NCBI GenBank assembly: GCA_038224615.1
Contig: JBBRFH010000030.1
Location: 1-19,174, forward strand
DNA: 19,174 nucleotides
Direction: 5' to 3'
Source: JBBRFH01 sp038224615
GTDB lineage: Bacteria > Planctomycetota > Phycisphaerae > Tepidisphaerales > Tepidisphaeraceae
The position numbers were made by a program, and so were the translations under genes. The notes under the pieces are model-generated. The model was given only the letters and a program-made list of their open reading frames with translations, searched no databases and was not told the origin of the DNA. Positions 6,981 through 14,061 of the stretch are shown in pieces. How positions within the stretch are numbered: position 1 is the first letter of the stretch; each line of letters opens with the position of its first letter.

Positions 6981-7365
6981 GTACCTCCTGCTTGGCGGGT
7001 ATGCCGTGAACTACTACGGCCACCATCGCTTCACCGCCGACATTGATTTCTGGATCGCGACCAGCCCTAAGAACGCCGAGCGGGTCGCGCGGGTTATGAA
7101 GCGTTTCGGTTTCGACGAAGCCGCTGACGCAAGTCGGTTCCTCGAACCCAACCGGATGCACATCCTTGGCGTTTCACCGGTACGGATTGATGTGCTCACC
7201 GGTCCCAGTGGAGTAGACTTCGCCGACTGCTGGCCGCGCAGATCAATCGTGGAAATCGATGGTGTAAAGCTTCCCGTGATAGGTCTCGCCGATCTTCGGG
7301 CCAATAAAGCAGCCAGTGGACGCGATAAAGACGTCTCCGATCTGAAACATCTTCCCAAGGTTTGA
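6904..7365 (+). CDS. Nucleotidyltransferase-fold protein (DUF6036/AbiEii-like)
   Basis: The 153-residue protein carries the signature of a minimal nucleotidyltransferase: GGYAVNYYGHHRFTADIDFW at 31-50, where Gly31-Gly32 and the Asp46-x-Asp48 pair form the nucleotide and metal site, and a third acidic position, Asp96, in VRIDVLTG. The ending NKAASGRDKDVSDLKHL (134-150) is typical of this family. Relatives include the toxin side of AbiE-type and MNT-type systems, but also uncharacterised chromosomal proteins, so toxin activity is only a possibility. The start at 6904 is chosen because the family similarity begins shortly after it (APDFKEFIELLNSENVEYLL). It overlaps the preceding small gene by 77 bases in another frame. 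The stop TGA is 14 bases before pdxH, so the three genes may be co-transcribed. Confidence 0.8.
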   Translation: MGTQDRINLAPDFKEFIELLNSENVEYLLLGGYAVNYYGHHRFTADIDFWIATSPKNAERVARVMKRFGFDEAADASRFLEPNRMHILGVSPVRIDVLTGPSGVDFADCWPRRSIVEIDGVKLPVIGLADLRANKAASGRDKDVSDLKHLPKV

Positions 7366-7379
7366 ACGCAACCGACCCA

Positions 7380-8036
7380 ATGTCCACCTCCGACATCCAA
7401 CGAGACCTTCAATCCTTCCGCACCGACTACGGCATAGGCCACCTCGACGAGCGCGACGTCGCCCCTGATGCCATTGAGCAGTTCGCGCGGTGGTTTCAGG
7501 ACGCGAAGATGAATCGTCCCGGCGAGCCGAACGCGATGACGCTTGCAACCGCAGACGCCACGGGCGCGCCGCACGCGCGGATCGTTCTGCTCAAGGACTT
7601 CGGCCCGCGCGGGTTCACGTTCTACGGTAACTACGACTCACAGAAGGGCACCGATCTCGCCGCCAACCCGCGCGCGGCGCTGTGCTTCTTCTGGCCGGTG
7701 CTGGAGCGACAGGTGCGCATCGAGGGCACGCTCGCCCAGACCTCCCGCGCCGAGGCCAATGCGTACTTCAGCATCCGCCCGCGTGACGCCCGCATCGGTG
7801 CCTGGGCGTCCGAGCAAAGCCGCCCGATCGCCTCGCGCGCCGCCCTCGAACAGCGCAAGGACGAATTTGAAAAGAAGTTCCCCGATGCCAACGTCCCGCT
7901 TCCCGACAACTGGGGCGGCTGGCGACTTACCCCCGCGCTGATCGAGTTCTGGCAAGGCGGCACCGCCCGCCTGCACGACCGCATCCGCTACACGCGCGAT
8001 GGCGCGGCATGGAAGATCGAGCGGCTGAGTCCGTGA
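7380..8036 (+). CDS. pdxH: Pyridoxine/pyridoxamine 5'-phosphate oxidase
   Basis: The 218-residue protein equals the E. coli enzyme in length. It oxidises pyridoxine or pyridoxamine 5'-phosphate to pyridoxal 5'-phosphate using FMN. The N-terminal half has AMTLATADATGAPHARIVLL (52-71) and GFTFYGNYDSQKGTDLAANP (78-97), the FMN-binding split-barrel. The C-terminus has WGGWRLTP (178-185) and the PdxH signature EFWQGGTARLHDRIRYTR (189-206), including Arg197 and His199, which contact the substrate phosphate and FMN in homologues. I chose the ATG at 7380; a TTG at 7362 in the same frame overlaps the preceding stop but is less likely. The gene follows the nucleotidyltransferase gene by 14 bases without an obvious functional link. 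Confidence 0.95.
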   Translation: MSTSDIQRDLQSFRTDYGIGHLDERDVAPDAIEQFARWFQDAKMNRPGEPNAMTLATADATGAPHARIVLLKDFGPRGFTFYGNYDSQKGTDLAANPRAALCFFWPVLERQVRIEGTLAQTSRAEANAYFSIRPRDARIGAWASEQSRPIASRAALEQRKDEFEKKFPDANVPLPDNWGGWRLTPALIEFWQGGTARLHDRIRYTRDGAAWKIERLSP

Positions 8037-8426
8037 GGGGGAATGGCCAATGCTTAATGACCAATCGGCAAACCGGCGTCGTCGGCAAGTCAGACATTCG
8101 GCAGTTCCGCATGGAGGGGGACAGGATGAAGTCAGGGTGAATCCTGCGCGGGATAATCCGCTCTGGATGGTCACGGACGGACGCGACACGGTGACGAATC
8201 GGCGAGGGAAAGGGCGCACCGTGATGGGCTTGAGATTGATCGGGTTGCGTTGAGCGGCCGGATCGAGACAAGCCGGAGATGCTTACGGTGTACGACTTTC
8301 TCGGCATTCGGACAGCGCATGCGCACGGCGAATCGATTCGCGCGATCGTTGTCGTCAGTTGCCTTTGTCGAGCGAGGCTGCGACTTTCGATGGAACTCGC
8401 CCGAGGCTTCCACAAGGCTTAGTCAC
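8037..8426. other. 390-bp gap without a recognised gene, with a possible dispersed repeat
   Basis: No convincing coding region is seen on either strand. Short ORFs are present, but their translations lack motifs. At 8041-8065 the sequence GAATGGCCAATGCTTAATGA and the next bases resemble, in reverse, a dispersed motif (ATTGGTCATT followed by AAGCATTGG) that I recall from intergenic repeats of planctomycete-like genomes. No terminator with a T-run was found after pdxH. The right end is the region downstream of the minus-strand CBM gene. Confidence 0.35.
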
Positions 8427-8960
8427 TTATTTGGCGACGCGCGTCAGTGAGAAACTCGTGATCGTCACGGTGCCGCCGGCCGCGCCCAAAGTGACGGCGA
8501 TCTTGCCGTTGGGCTCGTCGGCGGTGCAGGTGAATTCGTGGGTGAGGGTTGTGGATTCCGTCGTGATCTTGTCGTTCACATTCAGGCCAGGCATCGCGTA
8601 GGGCTTGTCCTGTTGCTGGACCAGCAGGTTGACGGGGTGCTCGCTGTCCGCGCTGGCCGTGACTTGCAGCCTGTACTTGGTGCCCTTTTCGAGCGGGACC
8701 TTGTCCTGCATGAACTGAATGTGCCACGGTTGGTCGGCCGCCTGCGGGATGTTGATGGCGACGGATGCTTTCCCGTTGTTTTCAACGCGCGTGGCGGTCG
8801 CCTTGGTGGCCTTGTTGACGATCAGCTTCCATGCGGCGCCGGGCTTGCCGAGCGTCTCGAAGGTCGGATCGCGGAGCAGATTGGGCTCCTCGGCCGACGC
8901 CCGATTGGCGGTGAGACAGAGCATTCCCATCAGACAGGTCAAAAAGATTGCAGGTTCCAT
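8427..8960 (-). CDS. Secreted protein with a CBM4/9-like carbohydrate-binding module
   Basis: The 177-residue product has a signal peptide (hydrophobic MEPAIFLTCLMGMLCLTA, predicted cleavage after ANRASA at about residue 23). One beta-sandwich module follows that looks like carbohydrate-binding module family 4/9: NLLRDPTFETLGKPGAAWKL (27-46), then QPWHIQFMQDKVPLEKGTKYRL and the closing VTITSFSLTRVAK. Stand-alone modules of this type bind beta-glucans or xylan, or serve as scaffolds outside the cell; no catalytic domain is present. The ATG at 8960 is preceded by AAGGAA at five bases, a fair ribosome binding site. It lies 126 bases downstream of a prepilin-like gene on the same strand and near a glycoside hydrolase remnant, suggesting the area once served polysaccharide use. 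The exact CBM family is uncertain. Confidence 0.75.
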   Translation of the reverse strand: MEPAIFLTCLMGMLCLTANRASAEEPNLLRDPTFETLGKPGAAWKLIVNKATKATATRVENNGKASVAINIPQAADQPWHIQFMQDKVPLEKGTKYRLQVTASADSEHPVNLLVQQQDKPYAMPGLNVNDKITTESTTLTHEFTCTADEPNGKIAVTLGAAGGTVTITSFSLTRVAK

Positions 8961-9086
8961 ATGGTTCCTTGAGCATCACCGCGCCCGGTTCCGCGTGCTG
9001 CTCGCGTTTCGGGCCGGAACAAGCGGCCGAGGGGCAGATGGCTCGCGTTTTTCTAAACATCACATGTTGGCGAGGAGACGGCTTAC

Positions 9087-9944
9087 TTAGGGAACCCGCT
9101 TGCTGATCAATGTGATGGCCCACTTGCCGTTGCCGGCCGTGTTGAGGACCGAGCCGTCAGTCATGACGTCGGTCGTGCGGGGCAGGTCGCTGCCGCGAAC
9201 GGACGCGACGTGTACGTCCAGGAACAGAACATTGCCGAGTCGCTCGGTGGCATTGCTGCGGCGCTTGCCGTGCCGGAGCGTGAATCGCACGCCTTTGTGG
9301 TTGTGAGCCCAGAGCCCGTCGAAGACCAGCGCGACGCGCGTCGAGTTCTTAACTTTGAACATGCTGACCGCCTGCGGCTTGAGGGCGGCGGCCTTCTTCC
9401 AGAAAACGAAGGGGAACCACTCCGAGACGGGCCTGGTGCTGTCTCAGAACGCCGCAGCGGAAGTGGCGCTGCCGTTGACGGCGTAGTTGCAGGCGTACTG
9501 CTTCCAGGTTGCCGGGGCGGGAAGGTCGTCGCCGTCCATCAGACTACAGCGCATGTCGTTCAGTTGGCTTGTTGGGTCAGTGAAGAGATTGCTCTGGAAC
9601 GTCTGCTCGCCACTGGGACAGATGAACGGGTTGTTGCTGAGTCCGCCGTCTTCAGGCCGGTTGACGATGTTGCGCTCGACGAGTTTGCAGACCCATTGTC
9701 CGTTGAAGAAGCTGATGTCGTCCTGCATGGGCATGAGGATGCCATGCGTCTCATTCATATAAAGCTGCAGCGCAGCGCCAATCTGGCGAAGATTGCTCTG
9801 GCACTTCACGGAAGCCGCCGCGCGACGGGCGCTGTTAAGCGCGGGCAGGAGAATGGAGATCAACAGCGCAATCACGCCGATCACCACCAGCAACTCGACG
9901 AGCGTAAACGCCTTGGCACGATCAGTTCTCTGTTGATAAGTCAT
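9087..9944 (-). pseudogene. Prepilin-like protein (FTLVELL class) interrupted by an in-frame TGA
   Basis: The gene starts at an ATG at 9944 and reads MTYQQRTDRAKAFTLVELLV, a type IV pilin or type II secretion pseudopilin signal. Cleavage would fall between Ala12 and Phe13, Glu17 is the conserved +5 residue, and one hydrophobic helix extends to about residue 36. The frame stops at TGA (9444-9446, codon 167), but the same frame continues without shift for 118 more codons to TAA at 9087-9089. The continuation is well formed: SEWFPFVFWKKAAALKPQAV, then a C-terminal LGNVLFLDVHVASV block resembling the GNVLFADGHV end of planctomycete prepilin-like proteins. A single CGA-to-TGA change would explain it; sequencing error, recoding and readthrough are alternatives. 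If not recoded, only a 166-residue N-terminal fragment is made. Such proteins are numerous paralogues in planctomycetes with no known individual role. Confidence 0.8.
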
Positions 9945-9959
9945 CGCATCCGCAGGCAC

Positions 9960-10277
9960 ATCACCCCAGAACGTTCCCCGGTGATTATCGAGGCCCACCC
10001 GCACCATCGGCTCGTCGACTTTCACGGCAAGTTGCCGGCGCTCGGTTGCGCGAACGTGATGACCGACATCCATCCGTACCAGTCTTTCTACGAGATTTAC
10101 GACAAGCTGACGCTGGACGAGCACCTGGCCTATCCGATGGAGCACGCGTACCCGCGCTTCGCCGAGTTTGCCAGGGGCGGGCCTCTGATTATTGGCGAGT
10201 GGTCGCTGCGCGATAGCGTCGCCCGCGGCTGGTTCCCGGCCCGGCTATCGCAATCGGGTTCGGGTGAAACAGACTGA
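9960..10277 (+). pseudogene. Fragment of a family 5 glycoside hydrolase (exo-glucanase/cellulase-like)
   Basis: About 85 residues on the plus strand resemble the C-terminal third of a GH5 beta-glucanase: VIIEAHPHHRLVDFHGKL, ANVMTDIHPYQSFYEIYDKL, then GGPLIIGEWSL, where the Glu in GEWS would be the catalytic nucleophile. The frame is open upstream, but only as antisense to the prepilin gene, so the 5' two-thirds, including the acid/base Asn-Glu motif, is missing. The frame also degenerates after GEWSLRDSVARG and stops at 10275-10277. The boundary with the prepilin gene lies within about 15 bases of its start codon. I interpret it as a remnant left by a rearrangement. Family assignment is from remembered motifs; exact edges of the remnant are uncertain. 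Confidence 0.6.
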
Positions 10278-10374
10278 TTATTTCAGAAGCAACGTATCTG
10301 CCGGCGATCGACATGAGGACTGCGGATTTCAGCTATTCTGTGATGGTCTTGGGCGGGCAAAGCGGTTGAATTGT

Positions 10375-10430
10375 CACGGGATTTTTCCGTGGCAAGCAGA
10401 TGCTGCGCTTCGTTCAGGATGACAGCGATT
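10375..10430. repeat. Possible dispersed repeat overlapping the cusA stop codon
   Basis: Read on the minus strand, the bases from about 10426 leftwards give TGTCATCCTGAACGAAGCGC. This closely resembles a TGTCATCCTGAGCGAAGCG motif that I recall as a dispersed intergenic sequence in many planctomycete and acidobacterial genomes. A small hairpin, CACGG (10375-10379) with CCGTG (10387-10391), lies next to it. The TGA inside the motif (10414-10416) is the stop codon of cusA, so the last residues of the pump come from the repeat. Confidence 0.45.
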
Positions 10431-13400
10431 CCCCGCCGGACAGAGCTCGGCCTTTCGCGAGATAGAAGACGACCGGGTAGATCACCAGTTCCATCAGGAA
10501 GCTGATCAGCAGGCCGCCGATCATCGGGGCGGCGATGCGGCGCATCGTGTCGGCACCGGTGCCGTCGGCCCACAGCAGCGGAACCAGCCCGGTGAACGCC
10601 GCCGCCACCGTCATTGCCTTGGGGCGGATGCGCATCACCGCGCCGTCGTGGACTGCGTGCCACAGGTCGTCGCGTGTGTGCAGTTTTCCCTGCCGTTGAA
10701 ATCGGTCGGCGCTGTTGTCGAGGTAAAGCAGCATCACCATCCCGGTCTCGGCATCAAGCCCCGCCAGCGCGATGATGCCGATGACGGCGGCGAGCGACAG
10801 GTTGTAGTCCAGGAGGTACATGAACCAGAACGCCCCGACCAGGCTGAACGGCACCGCCAGCATCACCACCGCCACGCGGAACCAGCTCTGCGAACTGACG
10901 TACAGCAGCAGCACGATGACCACCAGCGTCATCCCGCTGGCCACGATCAGCCTGGGGATCGTCCGTTCCCACATCTCGAACGTGCCGGCGAATGAGATGG
11001 TGTAGCCGGGCGGGAGCTGGACGTCGCGGGCGATCACCTTGCGGGCTTCGGCGATGTAGCTGCCCATGTCGCGCCCGGCGATGTCGACGTAGACCCACGC
11101 CGTTCGCTGGGCATTTTCCGAGCGGATCATCGGCGGGCCGGGGTTGATCTTCAGCGACGCCAGTTGCCCCAGCGGCACCTGCACGCCCGCCGGCGTCGTG
11201 ATGAGCAGTTCCTTGAGCGCGGGGATGTCGTCGCGGTAGTCGCGGGCGAAACGGAGATTGAGCGGATAGCGCTCGAGGCCTTCGACGGTCGAGGTGATAT
11301 TCATCCCGCCGACGGCGGACTGGATGGCGTCCTGCACGTCGCCGCTGGTGAGGCCGTAGCGGGCGGCGACATCGCGGTCGATGTCGATGTCGAGGTAATA
11401 GCCGCCGAACGACCGCTCGGGATAGCTGCTGACGGTCCCGGGAACCGCGCGGATGGCGCTGGCGGCCTGCTCGGCGAGGTCGCTGAGCTTCTCCAGGTCC
11501 GGGCCGAAGATCTTGATGCCGACGGGCGTCTTAATGCCCGTCGCCAGCATGTTGATGCGGTTCTCGATCGGGAACGGCCAGGCGTTGGCGATGCCGGGAA
11601 GCGCGACGACGGAGTTGAGGCCCGCGTGCTGCGTGCCGTCGGCATCCGTCCAGCCGAACTTCAGCTCCGCCGCGCTGATGTGCCGCTCGGTCGGCCACCA
11701 TGTGTGCCTGAACGGCCACGCGAAGACCGCCGGCCAGTCGTCATAGAAACGGGCGACGCGCACCTTGCGCCATTGGGAGCGATCGGGATTGAGTTGCACG
11801 ACGGTTTCGACCATCGACGTCGGTGCCGGATCGGTCGCGGTCTCCGCCCGGCCGATCTTGCCGTGTACGCTGGCGACCTCGGGGAAGGTCTTGATCAGCT
11901 TGTCGGTCTGCTGAAGGATCTCCTTCGCCTTGGTGATGCTCAGGCTCGGGTCGGTTGTCGGCATGTAGAGCAGATCGCCTTCATCCAAAGGCGGCATGAA
12001 CTCGGTGCCGAGGCGCGACAGCGGGTAGTACGTCGACGCCAGCGCGACCAGCGCGACAAAGATCACGGCCCACGGGTGCCGCAGCGCCATCTTGAAGAAC
12101 GGCGAATAAGCCCATTGCAGCACGTTCGAGATCGGACTGCGGTTCTCGTGGATGATCTTCTGCGGGATCAGCAGCATCGCGGCAAGCACGGCCCACCCGA
12201 GCCCGATCCACCACTTGTACGGCGCAATGTCCGGCAGCAGGCTCGCGACGATCACCAGCGCCGCGGCGGGCACGAACATGGACGCAAGCGTGACGAGCAG
12301 ATTGCGTGCTCGTCCCCAGCGCGCGGGCAGGACGCGGGCGGTGATGAAGTAGTACATCAACACCGGGATGATCGTGATCGACAGAAACGCCGCCGCCGCC
12401 ATCGCGAATGTCTTGGTGAACGCCAGCGGCTTGAAAAGCCGGCCGGCCTCGCCTTCGAGCACGAACACGGGGAGGAAGCTGACGGTGATGATCAGCAGCG
12501 AGAAAAAGAGCTGCGGGCCGACTTCGATGGCGGCCTCGCGGATGATCTCGTGGCGCGGCGTGGAGGGATGGCCGGAGTGGACGAGCTCTTCTTCGCGATC
12601 CAGATGCTTATGCGCATTCTCCACCATGATGATCGCCGAATCGACGACCACGCCGATGGCGATCGCGATGCCGCCGAGGGACATGATGTTGGCGTTGATG
12701 CCGACCAGGTGCATCACCAGCAGCGACACGACGACCGAGCAGGGCACCACGAAGACGGCGACGAGTTCGCTGCGCGCATGCAGCAGGAAGAGGATGCAGA
12801 CGATGCCGACGACGACGATTTCCTCGACCAGCGTGTGCCGTAGCGTGGCGATGGATCGGCCGATGAGTTGGGAGCGGTCGTAGGTGGTTTTGACGAACAC
12901 GCCGGGGGGCAGGCCGTCTTCGAGCTCAAACAGCTTGGCCTTGGCGTCGGCGATGACTTTGTAGGCGTTGGCGCCGAATCGCGCGATGACCACACCGCCG
13001 ACGGCTTCGCCGGTGCCGTTGAGTTCGCCGATGCCGCGCCGCGCTTCGCCGGCGATCTGAATAGTGGCGATGTCGCTGAGTAGCACCGGCGTGCCGGTCG
13101 ATGCCGCCGCCGCCGACGCCGCGCTCATGCCGGCGGCCGGCGCGCCGGGGGCTTTGACGACGACCTTGCCCAGGTCGTCAACGCCGCGCAGGTAGCCGCG
13201 GCTGCGCACCATGTACTCGTTCTCCGCCAGCTCGATCGTCGCGCCGCCGACGTCGTTGTTGCTTCGCTGGACGGCCGTCATCACGTCGCGCAGCGCGATG
13301 TTGTACGCCTTGAGCTTCAGCGGATCGACCACGACCTGGTACTGCTTGACGAACCCGCCGATCGAGGCGACTTCGGACACGTCTTCCACGCTCGTCAGCG

Positions 13401-14061
13401 GGTAGCGCAGGTACCAGTCCTGCAGGCTGCGCAGTTGCGAGAGATCGGTCTGCACCTGCACCAGCCGCGCGCCGGTGAGCGGGTCGCGGCCGTCCTGCTG
13501 CCAGGCGCGGATGCGGGTCAGGTGCTGGCGTCGATCTTCGGGCGCATCATCGCGCGCCGTGTACCAGCGGTCGAACGACGCATCCTGCCACAAGCCCTTG
13601 GGGTGATCCGGGCTGTAGTAGCCGGGATAGAGCACGTATTGATAGACCCAGCCGACGCCGCTGGCGTCCGGGCCGAGCTTCGGCTCGACACCCTTGGGCA
13701 GCCGGTCGCGCGCGAAGTTGAGATACTCGAGCACACGGCTGCGCGCCCAGTAGATGTCGGTACCGTCGTCGAACAGCACGTACACGAACGACTGCTCGAA
13801 CATCGAATACCCGCGCACCACTTTCGCGCCGGGCACCGCCAGCAGGGCGCTGCTGAGCGGGTAAGTCACCTGGTCGTCGACCACCTGCGGGTTCTGTCCG
13901 GGGTACTCGGTGGTGACGATTACCTGCACGTCCGACAGGTCCGGAATCGCGTCGAGCTTGATGTGAAAAAGGCTCCAGATGCTGGCACCCACGAGCATGA
14001 ACGTGAGCATCAGGACGAGGAAGCGATTCTTCAGCGAGTATTCGATGATCCTAGTGATCAT
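10414..14061 (-). CDS. cusA: CusA-type RND heavy-metal efflux pump (Cu(I)/Ag(I))
   Basis: This 1215-residue inner-membrane protein has the RND layout: TM1 (about 14-33), a porter domain with DLSDVQVIV and YWARSRVLEYLN, TM2-6 with GGIAIAIGVVVDSAIIMVEN (463-482; Asp474 is the proton-relay residue), a second porter domain, and TM8-12. The three methionines that carry metal in E. coli CusA (573, 623, 672) are matched by Met700 (GDLLYMPTTD), Met750 (SMVETVVQL) and Met838 (INMLATGIK), which favours Cu(I)/Ag(I) over Zn/Co/Cd pumps. Compared with E. coli CusA (1047 aa) it has extra segments near 145-200, near 583-640 (probably hydrophobic) and near 766-805. The start ATG overlaps the adaptor's end by 11 bases, so the two are translationally coupled. 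The C-terminus runs into a repeat. It is the last gene of a three-gene operon. Confidence 0.93.
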   Translation of the reverse strand: MITRIIEYSLKNRFLVLMLTFMLVGASIWSLFHIKLDAIPDLSDVQVIVTTEYPGQNPQVVDDQVTYPLSSALLAVPGAKVVRGYSMFEQSFVYVLFDDGTDIYWARSRVLEYLNFARDRLPKGVEPKLGPDASGVGWVYQYVLYPGYYSPDHPKGLWQDASFDRWYTARDDAPEDRRQHLTRIRAWQQDGRDPLTGARLVQVQTDLSQLRSLQDWYLRYPLTSVEDVSEVASIGGFVKQYQVVVDPLKLKAYNIALRDVMTAVQRSNNDVGGATIELAENEYMVRSRGYLRGVDDLGKVVVKAPGAPAAGMSAASAAAASTGTPVLLSDIATIQIAGEARRGIGELNGTGEAVGGVVIARFGANAYKVIADAKAKLFELEDGLPPGVFVKTTYDRSQLIGRSIATLRHTLVEEIVVVGIVCILFLLHARSELVAVFVVPCSVVVSLLVMHLVGINANIMSLGGIAIAIGVVVDSAIIMVENAHKHLDREEELVHSGHPSTPRHEIIREAAIEVGPQLFFSLLIITVSFLPVFVLEGEAGRLFKPLAFTKTFAMAAAAFLSITIIPVLMYYFITARVLPARWGRARNLLVTLASMFVPAAALVIVASLLPDIAPYKWWIGLGWAVLAAMLLIPQKIIHENRSPISNVLQWAYSPFFKMALRHPWAVIFVALVALASTYYPLSRLGTEFMPPLDEGDLLYMPTTDPSLSITKAKEILQQTDKLIKTFPEVASVHGKIGRAETATDPAPTSMVETVVQLNPDRSQWRKVRVARFYDDWPAVFAWPFRHTWWPTERHISAAELKFGWTDADGTQHAGLNSVVALPGIANAWPFPIENRINMLATGIKTPVGIKIFGPDLEKLSDLAEQAASAIRAVPGTVSSYPERSFGGYYLDIDIDRDVAARYGLTSGDVQDAIQSAVGGMNITSTVEGLERYPLNLRFARDYRDDIPALKELLITTPAGVQVPLGQLASLKINPGPPMIRSENAQRTAWVYVDIAGRDMGSYIAEARKVIARDVQLPPGYTISFAGTFEMWERTIPRLIVASGMTLVVIVLLLYVSSQSWFRVAVVMLAVPFSLVGAFWFMYLLDYNLSLAAVIGIIALAGLDAETGMVMLLYLDNSADRFQRQGKLHTRDDLWHAVHDGAVMRIRPKAMTVAAAFTGLVPLLWADGTGADTMRRIAAPMIGGLLISFLMELVIYPVVFYLAKGRALSGGESLSS

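Noticed and set aside
6370..7365. Full AbiE or HEPN/MNT toxin-antitoxin or defence system around the nucleotidyltransferase
   Set aside because: No HEPN-like RxxxxH protein or AbiEi-like winged-helix protein is next to it, and no other defence genes are in the window; kept only as an unusual pair.
11164..12843. 559-codon plus-strand ORF opposite cusA
   Set aside because: It is the antisense shadow of a strongly supported RND pump in GC-rich DNA, rich in Arg/His/Asp with no domain-like pattern.
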